NCBI GenBank assembly: GCA_024689525.1
Contig: JAILDI010000130.1
Coordinates: 1 to 18,989, forward strand
DNA from: Bacteroidales bacterium
GTDB lineage: Bacteria; Bacteroidota; Bacteroidia; Bacteroidales; UBA932
DNA length: 18,989 bases
Reading direction: 5' to 3'
Every line of letters begins with the position of its first letter. The first letter of the stretch is position 1. Both the position numbers and the translations under genes were made by a program. The notes below the pieces were generated by a model, which ran no database searches, had not been told where the DNA came from, and saw only the letters and a list, made by a program, of their open reading frames with translations. Shown piece by piece: positions 1 to 7,370 of this stretch.

Positions 1-605
1 GGCACCAGCTTCAACGGCTCGTAGAGCCTCATATTCGCCGTGGGATACCCCAGTGTGCGGCCCAAACGGTTTCCCGCAACCACTACGCCCTTAAGCGCGT
101 ACCCGTATCCAAGCATTTCGGCGGCATCCTCCACTTTCCCCTCTTCCAGCTTCTTTCTTATTACCGTCGATGATATATGCTCCTTCGAACTGACCTCATC
201 CGTGCAGATTATTACCAGATCATCAATCTGCATCACCGGCCTGCAGTCGCTGCCGATCTTGTTATCGTAGCCTGCAACCAGGGTGTCGATACCTATATTA
301 TTAATAAGGATATCGTCGACGAACTGCTGCGCGGTGAGCGCGGCCAGCTTCCGGTTGAAGGGAAGGACTTCCACTCGGTCCACGCCAAGGGCTTTGAGCA
401 TCTGCTTCTTCTCTTCCAGGGTTGTGAGCAGACGGAGGTCCCTGGCGTCCTGCTGCAGGACGGCGCGGGGATGGGGCCAGAATGTAACGACAACAGCCTC
501 CCGCCCCGTTTCACGGGCGCGGGAGACCAGTGTCTCGATTACACGGCGGTGGCCCAGGTGGACTCCGTCGAAAAAGCCTATGGTTGCTACAGCCACTTCA
601 CACAT
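1..605 (-). CDS. ribF: Bifunctional riboflavin kinase / FAD synthetase RibF, 3' end cut by window edge
   Basis: RibF phosphorylates riboflavin to FMN and adenylates FMN to FAD in the cytoplasm. The minus frame from the ATG at 603-605 stays open to base 1, giving about 201 residues of an expected ~310. The N-terminal FMN adenylyltransferase domain shows ATIGFFDGVHLGHRRVI near residues 7-23, then FWPHPRAVL and VAGYDNKIG. The flavokinase domain begins with GRTLGYPTANMRLYEP close to the edge. The missing C-terminus should hold the rest of the kinase domain. The start is well fixed, because an in-frame TGA lies directly upstream (606-608) and this ATG is the first start after it. The first 19 bases overlap the end of the upstream glucan gene, so RibF is probably translated by coupling as the last visible gene of the glycogen operon. 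No functional link between flavin synthesis and glycogen is evident, and co-transcription may be incidental. Confidence 0.95.
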   Translation of the reverse strand, partial: MCEVAVATIGFFDGVHLGHRRVIETLVSRARETGREAVVVTFWPHPRAVLQQDARDLRLLTTLEEKKQMLKALGVDRVEVLPFNRKLAALTAQQFVDDILINNIGIDTLVAGYDNKIGSDCRPVMQIDDLVIICTDEVSSKEHISSTVIRKKLEEGKVEDAAEMLGYGYALKGVVVAGNRLGRTLGYPTANMRLYEPLKLV

Positions 606-3600
606 TCAAAGTCCTGACGGTGAGGCAGGAGCGGATTCTTGGCGAACACGCGGGCACCCACCTGATAGGCACCGGTCTGCTCCGGCAGGACCGTCACCTC
701 GTATTTGCATACGCCGCCGGAGAACTCCTTGGGCTCGAACTCCTTCACCAGCACGATGTGCGGCTTCTGGCGGGCATCCATACGGGCGAAGATGAGCTCC
801 ACGCCAATGTCTTCCGGCTTGAGACCGCCGAGCTGGAGCTCGAACTCAGTGTGCAGCTGGCTGCTTTCCGTGAGGTCGTAGGAAGCCTGCGGGATGGTCC
901 TGGAAAGCAGGGCCACGTTCTCCCACTCCTTACGCACGTGGGCCTTCCACGCGGCAATCTCGCGCGCCAGCGCGTAGTCATCGGCCTTCACCTTCTCCGC
1001 GCGCTCAGCCTGAGGGGCGTAGTACTGAGCCATATAGTCGCTGAGCATACGGTTGGTGGTGAAGTCGCAGGCCACGTGGGCGATGGTGTTCTTGATATAG
1101 CCAACCCATTCGCGGCTGCGCTTGGTATTGCGGTCGACATTGTAATATGCCGGAGCGATGTCGTTCTCGATGATCTGATAGATGGTAGCGGCATCCAGCT
1201 CGTTCTGGAAGTTGTTGTCGTCGTAGGCCTGTTCGATGGGCAGGGCCCAGCCGGCGCCTTCCCTGTAGCCTTCCACCCACCAGCCGTCCAGCACGGAGAA
1301 GTGCATGGTGCCGTTCATCGCGGCCTTTTCGCCGGAAGTACCGGAGGCCTCCTGGGGACGTGTGGGATTGTTCATCCACACATCGACACCCTGGACAAGG
1401 CGCTTTGCCAGCGTGATGTCGTATCCGGGCACGAACACGATCCTGCCGATGAAGCGGGGATCCTTGGAGATGTCCACGATTTCCTTGATGAGGTCCTGGC
1501 CTGCCTTGTCGGCAGGGTGGGCCTTACCTGCGAAGAGGAACTGCACGGGACGTACGGGATCGTTCACGATCTTGTCCAGACGGTCCAGGTCGCGGAACAG
1601 GAGGGTCGCCCTCTTGTAGGTTGCGAAACGGCGGGCGAAGCCTATTGTGAGCACATCGTCACGGAGATTCTCCAGGATGGTCACGATCTGCGACGGGCTG
1701 TAGTGGTTGGACACGGTCTTGTCCTGCAGGCGCTCACGCAGGAATGCGATGAGCTTGCGCTTGAGGGTCTTCTTGGTGTTCCATACAACTTCGTCGGACA
1801 CATTGTAGATGCCTTCGAAGCACTTCTTGTCGTAGTGATGCGTTGCGAACTCGGGGCCGAACACACCAGCGTGAACGGGCTTCCATTCGGGAGCCGTCCA
1901 GGTGGGATAGTGGACGCCGTTTGTAACGTAGCTCACAAACAGTTCCTCCGGCAGATAACCGGGGTACATATGTGCGAAGATGTCCTGGCTCACCTTGCCG
2001 TGCAGCATTGACACGCCGTTCACGTTCTGCGAGATGTTCGCGGCGAGGTTACTCATCGAGAATTTCTCGTGAACATCCAGCGGATTGTCCTTGCCCAGCG
2101 ACATCAGGGTCTCCCAGTCAACGTGCATACGCTGGGGATAATGGCCGATGTACTGGCGCAGGAGGCCTTCCTCGAAGGCGTCGTGGCCGGCGGGAACCGG
2201 GGTATGGGTGGTGAACAGGGAACTGGCCCTCACAACCTCCAGAGCCTCGGTGAAGGAGAGATGATCCTTCTCGATATATTCGCGCAGGCGCTCCATGCCG
2301 ATGAATGCGGCGTGGCCCTCGTTGCAGTGATATACCTGGGTGTCGATGCCCAGTTTGCGCAGGGCGCGGATACCGCCGACGCCAAGCAGCAGTTCCTGCT
2401 TGAGGCGGTTCTCCCAGTTGCCGCCGTAGAGGTGATAGGTCACCTCACGGTCTTCAGCGCGGTTGGCTTCCCAGTCAGTATCCAGGAGATACAGGTCCGT
2501 GCGGCCAACTTCCACTTTCCAGATGCGGGCGGTGAGGTTACGGCCGGGGAATGCCACGGAGGTGGTCATCCAGCTGCCGTCCTTGTCGAACACCGGCGTC
2601 GCGGGGATCTTGGTGAAGTCCTGGGCGTCGTAGTGCGCCTCCTGGTATCCCTGGCTGGAAATCACCTGGGTGAAATAGCCATAGCGGTACAGCAGGCCAA
2701 CGGCCACGAGATTCACGTTCATATCGGACGTCTCCTTCAGGTAGTCGCCTGCAAGGATACCCAGACCGCCGGAGTAGATCTTCAGCGACGTGTCCAGGCC
2801 GTATTCCATACAGAAATACGCCACCGACGGTGCCGTGCGCTTTGCCTTCTGGGCCATATACTCGTCGAACTCGTCCAGGACGGCTTTCATCCTGGCGAGG
2901 AAGTCCTTGTCCTCCGACAACTGCTGGAACCTCTTGATGCTCACGGTATCCAGCACCACCAGGGGATTGTGACCGGAAGAGTGCCACACCTCGGGGTCGA
3001 TGGACTTGAAGAGCTCCTTCGCGCTCTCATTCCAGCACCACCAGAGGTTCTTGGACAGTTTCTCCAGCCTGGAGAGCTTCTCCGGGAGATGCCTTGTCAC
3101 AAGGATGGTCCTCCAGCTGGGGTTGATGATGTCTGTTTTGGTATATTCCATAGTCTTGTCTTTCGTTATATAGCTGCTCCTGTTGCCTTCCACTTTCCCA
3201 AGGGCTTCGGAGTAAGCTTTTTGGTAATACACTATCTGATTGTCCCAAAGGGCAATCTGCGCCACTTCACGGGCGTTTTCGCGATAAACCAGTCGCGATT
3301 CTTTGTTAAGGGATGCAATTTCCCGGATGCGCTCCACAACGCCGTCCACCACGTCGAAGTAATTCGAGTCGTCGCGGTCCAGCACGGTGATTCCGGGATG
3401 GTCCTTGCCGAAATGGCCCCTCACCCACATGCCGAAGCCGGCCAGGGTGGTTGTGAGGGTGGGGATGCGGAATGCCAGCGCCTCCAGCGGGGTGTAGCCC
3501 CAGGGCTCGTAGTAGGACGGGAACAGGGCCAGGTCCAGACCGCAAAGGATGTCGTAGTACTTCATATTGAAGATACCGTCGTTCCCGTTCAGGTACGACG

Positions 3601-4819
3601 GGACAAAGAACACCTTCACTTTGTCGCCCAGCGTGTTCACGAGGCCTATCTCACGGAGCCTGCGGGTGATTATGTCATAGTCCGGATTCTGGAGGTAGTG
3701 GGAAACCTGCGTGGAGTAGCCTTCCACAAGGCCGTTATCCAGCTTTGCGGCAACCGCCTTGTCCGGGCCGTTGTGGCCGGAGGGGATGAATATGAACGCC
3801 TGCACAGGACGGCCGTCATAGCCGGAACGGTTGAGTTTGTCCAGTGCGTCGATGAATACGTCGATACCCTTGTTGCGGTACTCGTACCTTCCGCCGATGC
3901 CGATGAAGATCGCATTGTCCGGCACAGCCTCGCCGCCCATTGCGGCAGCAACCTGCACCAGGCGCTCGCGGGCGGCGTCGTGGAGTTTCTCGTACTCCTT
4001 GTCATCGGCAGGGGTAAAGCTGTTCTCGAAACCGTTGGGCGTGACGATGTCCACTTTGCGGCCGAGGAAATGCTCGCATTCTTTCGCGGTGATGTCGCTC
4101 ACGGTGGTGAACACATCGGCATTCCTTGCGCTCCTGCTCTCCAGCGAGTGGATGGCCACGACGCCGAAGCGGCGGGCCATTTCGTCGGGGTCGTAACCCT
4201 GCATGCCGTCGTACAGCGGGAGGTTGTTCCCCGCCAGGCATCGACCCATCATGGTTGCGTGGGTGGTGAATACCGTGGCGATGGGGAGTTTCGAGCGCTT
4301 GATCTCAAGCACGCCGGCGCCGGTCTGCCATTCGTGGAACTGGGCCACGACTTTCTCCGAGCCCTGCAGGTTGAAGGTGCAGAAACTCTCGATCACCTTT
4401 CCGGCGGTGTAGCCGAACATCGCGCTTTCCTTGTAGTCCCAGTTTCCGGTGATGGAATCCACGCCGAACTCGTTCCAGAACTTTCCAAGGATGTCGTCGC
4501 ACTGGGTGAGGAGGGGCTTGAAATCCACCAGGATGGCCAGGGGCTTGCCGGGGATGTTCCACTTGCCGATACGCAGACGGAGCCCTTCTTTCTCCGCCTG
4601 GAGTTTCCAGGAACGGTAAAGAAGGGGATCCTCTATGAAATCCGGATTGGACGCCCTGTGCATCCACACATCCGGGCCGACCAGGATATGATGCCGTCCC
4701 AGTTCCGACTGGAGATGCAGCGCCTTGGTGGCTATGACCGTATAGATTCCGCCTACCTTATTGCAAACTTCCCAGCTTACTTCGAACAGGTAGTCCGGGT
4801 TCAGTATTTTCTCTTTCAT
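587..4819 (-). CDS. Fused GT3 glycogen synthase - GT35 alpha-glucan phosphorylase (1410 aa)
   Basis: Residues 1 to ~545 are a glycogen synthase of the eukaryotic/Bacteroidetes GT3 family: EVSWEVCNKVGGIYTVIATKA near the start, and the E-x7-E catalytic pair E438/E446 in YYEPWGYTPLEA followed by LAGFGMW. GT3 enzymes of known function use UDP-glucose to extend alpha-1,4-glucan. Residues from about 557 are a short-type GT35 phosphorylase, opening with the NLWWCWN region typical of bacterial alpha-glucan phosphorylases. They continue with FCMEYGLDTSLKIYSGGLG and end the active site with EASGTSGEKAAMNG; K1165 is the expected pyridoxal-phosphate lysine. That half releases glucose-1-phosphate. Synthesis and breakdown thus sit on one chain. 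No stop or frameshift separates the halves, which are linked by a short polar stretch ending at M557; residues 557-1410 make a phosphorylase of full normal length (854). The ATG at 4817-4819 overlaps the GH57 stop by one base (TAATG). Cytoplasmic, no signal peptide. Confidence 0.93.
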   Translation of the reverse strand: MKEKILNPDYLFEVSWEVCNKVGGIYTVIATKALHLQSELGRHHILVGPDVWMHRASNPDFIEDPLLYRSWKLQAEKEGLRLRIGKWNIPGKPLAILVDFKPLLTQCDDILGKFWNEFGVDSITGNWDYKESAMFGYTAGKVIESFCTFNLQGSEKVVAQFHEWQTGAGVLEIKRSKLPIATVFTTHATMMGRCLAGNNLPLYDGMQGYDPDEMARRFGVVAIHSLESRSARNADVFTTVSDITAKECEHFLGRKVDIVTPNGFENSFTPADDKEYEKLHDAARERLVQVAAAMGGEAVPDNAIFIGIGGRYEYRNKGIDVFIDALDKLNRSGYDGRPVQAFIFIPSGHNGPDKAVAAKLDNGLVEGYSTQVSHYLQNPDYDIITRRLREIGLVNTLGDKVKVFFVPSYLNGNDGIFNMKYYDILCGLDLALFPSYYEPWGYTPLEALAFRIPTLTTTLAGFGMWVRGHFGKDHPGITVLDRDDSNYFDVVDGVVERIREIASLNKESRLVYRENAREVAQIALWDNQIVYYQKAYSEALGKVEGNRSSYITKDKTMEYTKTDIINPSWRTILVTRHLPEKLSRLEKLSKNLWWCWNESAKELFKSIDPEVWHSSGHNPLVVLDTVSIKRFQQLSEDKDFLARMKAVLDEFDEYMAQKAKRTAPSVAYFCMEYGLDTSLKIYSGGLGILAGDYLKETSDMNVNLVAVGLLYRYGYFTQVISSQGYQEAHYDAQDFTKIPATPVFDKDGSWMTTSVAFPGRNLTARIWKVEVGRTDLYLLDTDWEANRAEDREVTYHLYGGNWENRLKQELLLGVGGIRALRKLGIDTQVYHCNEGHAAFIGMERLREYIEKDHLSFTEALEVVRASSLFTTHTPVPAGHDAFEEGLLRQYIGHYPQRMHVDWETLMSLGKDNPLDVHEKFSMSNLAANISQNVNGVSMLHGKVSQDIFAHMYPGYLPEELFVSYVTNGVHYPTWTAPEWKPVHAGVFGPEFATHHYDKKCFEGIYNVSDEVVWNTKKTLKRKLIAFLRERLQDKTVSNHYSPSQIVTILENLRDDVLTIGFARRFATYKRATLLFRDLDRLDKIVNDPVRPVQFLFAGKAHPADKAGQDLIKEIVDISKDPRFIGRIVFVPGYDITLAKRLVQGVDVWMNNPTRPQEASGTSGEKAAMNGTMHFSVLDGWWVEGYREGAGWALPIEQAYDDNNFQNELDAATIYQIIENDIAPAYYNVDRNTKRSREWVGYIKNTIAHVACDFTTNRMLSDYMAQYYAPQAERAEKVKADDYALAREIAAWKAHVRKEWENVALLSRTIPQASYDLTESSQLHTEFELQLGGLKPEDIGVELIFARMDARQKPHIVLVKEFEPKEFSGGVCKYEVTVLPEQTGAYQVGARVFAKNPLLPHRQDFECVKWL
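3149..3180 (-). other. Junction of the synthase and phosphorylase halves, with a possible internal start
   Basis: Codon 557 (3149-3151) is an ATG preceded by an A-rich stretch, AACGAAAGACAAGACT. Bacteroidetes genes often start behind A-rich leaders with no Shine-Dalgarno sequence. The peptide ITKDKTMEYTKTD at this point looks like a translated former intergenic region joining two once-separate genes. A free phosphorylase could therefore also be made from M557. This is inference; the sequence only shows that the frame is open through the junction. Confidence 0.4.
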
Positions 4820-4821
4820 TA
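4817..4821 (-). promoter_or_regulatory. TAATG stop-start overlap (translational coupling site)
   Basis: The TAA stop of the GH57 gene (4819-4821) and the ATG of the synthase-phosphorylase gene (4817-4819) share one base. Such overlaps normally let the terminating ribosome restart, tying the output of the two genes together. Confidence 0.75.
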
Positions 4822-6072
4822 TTTCTTTTTCTTGGCTTTCTTCAGCTCTTCACGTGCTGTCTCGGTGACATCCAGGGCGGCACGTTTCTCGTCCAGACGG
4901 ATCTGGAAGTCAGAGATAACGTTCATGTAGTTGATGAATGCCTCGTACGGAGTGTCATAGGGATTGAAATATTTGTGTACTTCGCCGTCGCTGAAGAACT
5001 TGGTGCACATGTAGTAGAAATGATCGCTTTCCTGCAGGTGGCCGAAGTCCTCCCAGAGGTCCGGGTCGTTCACGATGGAGAGTTTCTCCGTCATCGCATA
5101 CACCTTGTTGAAGGCTTCCTGCTGGAGCTCGTTGCCGAGCCATGCGGTTACGTCGCGCTCTTCATCGGCCCAGGAGATGGGATCTTCGACATCCAGATCG
5201 CCCACTGCCTTGTGCTTCTTGGTGGCCTCCGTGGGTGTTACGAAGGAGAAGGTTCCGTCGGCCAGGACTGCGCCCGGGAGGGCCTTCATGAAGTCGAAGA
5301 TGCCGCTTTCCGCGCTCTGGTGCTCGCCGAATGTCTCATAGTCCATGAACAGGTTGATGATTTCATCGTCCTTGGCGCTTTCCTTGAGCCAGTTCACGTA
5401 TTTCTCCGCGGTGAGGGGCCACATTTCCCATCCCTTGTTGGAGAAGCGGAATGCGATGTCGTCCGACAGGTTGTAGTTGCGGAGGAGGAGTTTCAGGCGG
5501 GGCTGGGTTTCCGCGGTGTACACGAAGTTGGGGCTTCTCCAACCCATGATGTGGCGGGCGCCTTCAGTGAGCATGGTCTTGTAGCCGAGACCGTAGACTT
5601 CCTCTCCGATGCCGTTGGAGTACACGAGCTCCGTGTTGCGGAACGCGGTGGGTGTTACGCCGAAGAGTTCCTCGATCTTGGCGGCATGCTTCTTCACCTG
5701 GTGCTCGAACTCAGAACCCGATGCCAGGGAGGCAAGCGAATGATAATATGTTTCAGCCAGGAATTCCACCTTGCCGGTTGCGGCCAGGGCGCGGAACGAC
5801 TCGATCACCTCCGGGGCGAACCTCTGGAACTGGTCCAGTGCGGAACCGGAAATGGAATATGCGATCTTGAACTTGCCCTTGTACTGCTTGATGAGGTCAA
5901 GCATAAGCTGGTTCATAGGGAGGTAGCACTTCTGAGCCACGCGGCGCAGGATGGTGCGGTTGGCAAAGTCGTCATAATAATGGGAATCCTTGCCGATATC
6001 GAAGAATCTGTAAAGGCGGAGACGGGTGGGCTGATGGACCTGGAAATACAGGCAGATACTCTTTGTTGCCAT
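4819..6072 (-). CDS. GH57 glycoside hydrolase (alpha-amylase / 4-alpha-glucanotransferase type), 417 aa
   Basis: GH57 enzymes cut or transfer alpha-1,4 (some alpha-1,6) glucan chains by a retaining mechanism in a (beta/alpha)7 barrel. The conserved regions are visible in order: HQP at residues 13-15; FRNTELVYSN, with E148 as the expected nucleophile; and MDYETFGEH, with D244 as the expected acid/base. The E-to-D spacing of 96 residues is normal for the family. There is no signal peptide, so the enzyme acts in the cytoplasm. The C-terminus is a lysine-rich tail (ELKKAKKKK). It starts 6 bases after the GT4 stop and overlaps the following synthase-phosphorylase gene by one base. The position in a glycogen operon points to remodelling of short glucan chains, perhaps making primers for GT3 or trimming limit dextrins. 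Amylase cannot be told from glucanotransferase by reading alone. Confidence 0.9.
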   Translation of the reverse strand: MATKSICLYFQVHQPTRLRLYRFFDIGKDSHYYDDFANRTILRRVAQKCYLPMNQLMLDLIKQYKGKFKIAYSISGSALDQFQRFAPEVIESFRALAATGKVEFLAETYYHSLASLASGSEFEHQVKKHAAKIEELFGVTPTAFRNTELVYSNGIGEEVYGLGYKTMLTEGARHIMGWRSPNFVYTAETQPRLKLLLRNYNLSDDIAFRFSNKGWEMWPLTAEKYVNWLKESAKDDEIINLFMDYETFGEHQSAESGIFDFMKALPGAVLADGTFSFVTPTEATKKHKAVGDLDVEDPISWADEERDVTAWLGNELQQEAFNKVYAMTEKLSIVNDPDLWEDFGHLQESDHFYYMCTKFFSDGEVHKYFNPYDTPYEAFINYMNVISDFQIRLDEKRAALDVTETAREELKKAKKKK

Positions 6073-6078
6073 ATTGCT

Positions 6079-7368
6079 TTATTTTACAACGGATTCGTAA
6101 ACTTTCTTGAGTTTTGCGGTGGCGCCGTTCCACTTCAGGGCGTTCACCTCGTCGAAGCCCATGCGGTTGCTGAAGTCCGCCAGGGCAGGATAACTGAGCA
6201 GGGCGTAGATGTCGTCGGCAATTGCGTCCACATCCCAGAAATCCACCTTGAAGGCGTATTTCAGGACTTCAGCCGCGCCGGACTGCTTGGAGATGATGGA
6301 CGGGACGCCGGTGCGCATGGCTTCCAGCGGGGAAATGCCGAAAGGCTCCGAGATGGAAGGCATGATGTACACGTCCGACAGGGCGAACATCTTCTGGACG
6401 TCCATTCCGCGCAGGAAGCCGGTGAAATGGAAGCGGTCCGATATGCCCAGCCTTGCGGCGTGGCGGATGCAGCGGTTCATCATATCGCCGCTGCCGGCCA
6501 TCACGAAGCGCACGTTCTTAGTGCGCTTGAGCACCTTTGCCGCAGCCTCGATGAAGTACTCAGGGCCTTTCTGGTAGGTGATGCGGCCCAGGAAAGTGAC
6601 CACGGGTTCCTTCACTCCGCGTTCCACCGCCAGGTTCTCCCTTCCGCTGAAGTCCACCGCATTGTGAACGGTGACAACCTTGGATGCGTCGATGCCGTAG
6701 CGGTTGATGACGATATTGCGGGTGAGGTCGCTCACGGTAACCACCCTGTCGGCCATCTCCATTCCTTTCTTCTCGATTGCGAAGACGCGGGTGTCGATAT
6801 TGTCGACGCTACCGCGGTCGAAAGATGTGGCGTGCACGTGGATTACCAGCGGCTTGCCGGTGAGCTCCTTGGCGGCGATGCCGGCGTAATATGTGAGCCA
6901 GTCGTGAGCGTGGATGACGTCGAACTCATCCTTGCGCTGCATTGCGATGGTGCCGCCCACCATAGCGTAGCGGGCGACCTCTTCCATCAGGTTGGCTCCG
7001 TACTTGCCGGAGAATTTGTATTTCTGGCCATAGCTGATGGAGAAATCCTTCACCTGGCGCTTGCGGTCTTCTTCCACAAGGCGGGAGAATTCTTCCGGAT
7101 CCGCATAAGGAACCATATTTGTGCCGATGTGGATGAACTTGACCTTGTCCAGGTATTCTTCCACAGACTCCGAAACAGTGTCCACCTCAACGTCCGATGC
7201 GTTGATGATGGTTGTTGCGCTCTGGTCTTCGTCGCCCGAAGCCGACGGCATCACGAACAGCGTCTCCACGCCGTTGTATGCCAGACCTTTCACGATACCT
7301 TCGCAGGCGGTGCCCAGACCACCGGCGATATGGGGAGGGAACTCCCAACCGAACATTAAAACTCTCAT
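6079..7368 (-). CDS. GT4 family glycosyltransferase, glycogen-synthase-like (429 aa)
   Basis: This is a GT-B fold transferase with retaining GT4 features. The N-terminus MRVLMFGWEFPPHIAGGLG matches the acceptor-side glycine loop of GT4/GT5 glucan synthases. DVIHAHDWLTYYAG follows; R262 and K267 in GRITYQKGPEYF are the usual phosphate-contacting pair. The E-x7-E motif is E341/E349 in SEPFGISPLEAM. Full length, cytoplasmic, no signal peptide. Its place between debranching and GH57 genes suggests an alpha-glucan substrate, but GT4 members use many nucleotide sugars and the acceptor is not readable from sequence. It may be a second elongating enzyme, a primer-forming enzyme, or act on another glycan. 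It starts only 2 bases after the debranching gene and carries a real Shine-Dalgarno-like GGAGG before its ATG. Confidence 0.88.
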   Translation of the reverse strand: MRVLMFGWEFPPHIAGGLGTACEGIVKGLAYNGVETLFVMPSASGDEDQSATTIINASDVEVDTVSESVEEYLDKVKFIHIGTNMVPYADPEEFSRLVEEDRKRQVKDFSISYGQKYKFSGKYGANLMEEVARYAMVGGTIAMQRKDEFDVIHAHDWLTYYAGIAAKELTGKPLVIHVHATSFDRGSVDNIDTRVFAIEKKGMEMADRVVTVSDLTRNIVINRYGIDASKVVTVHNAVDFSGRENLAVERGVKEPVVTFLGRITYQKGPEYFIEAAAKVLKRTKNVRFVMAGSGDMMNRCIRHAARLGISDRFHFTGFLRGMDVQKMFALSDVYIMPSISEPFGISPLEAMRTGVPSIISKQSGAAEVLKYAFKVDFWDVDAIADDIYALLSYPALADFSNRMGFDEVNALKWNGATAKLKKVYESVVK

Positions 7369-7370
7369 CT

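Noticed and set aside
530..2011. Open frame of 493 codons on the plus strand
   Set aside because: It mirrors the phosphorylase coding sequence on the opposite strand and has the same antisense composition.
2069..4930. Open frame of 953 codons on the plus strand
   Set aside because: It lies antisense to the synthase-phosphorylase gene, shows no domain motif, and is rich in His, Val, Gly and Leu as expected from reading a GC-rich gene backwards.
4975..7359. Open frame of 794 codons on the plus strand
   Set aside because: It is antisense to the GH57 and GT4 genes, which have clear catalytic motifs; no recognisable motif or start signal of its own.
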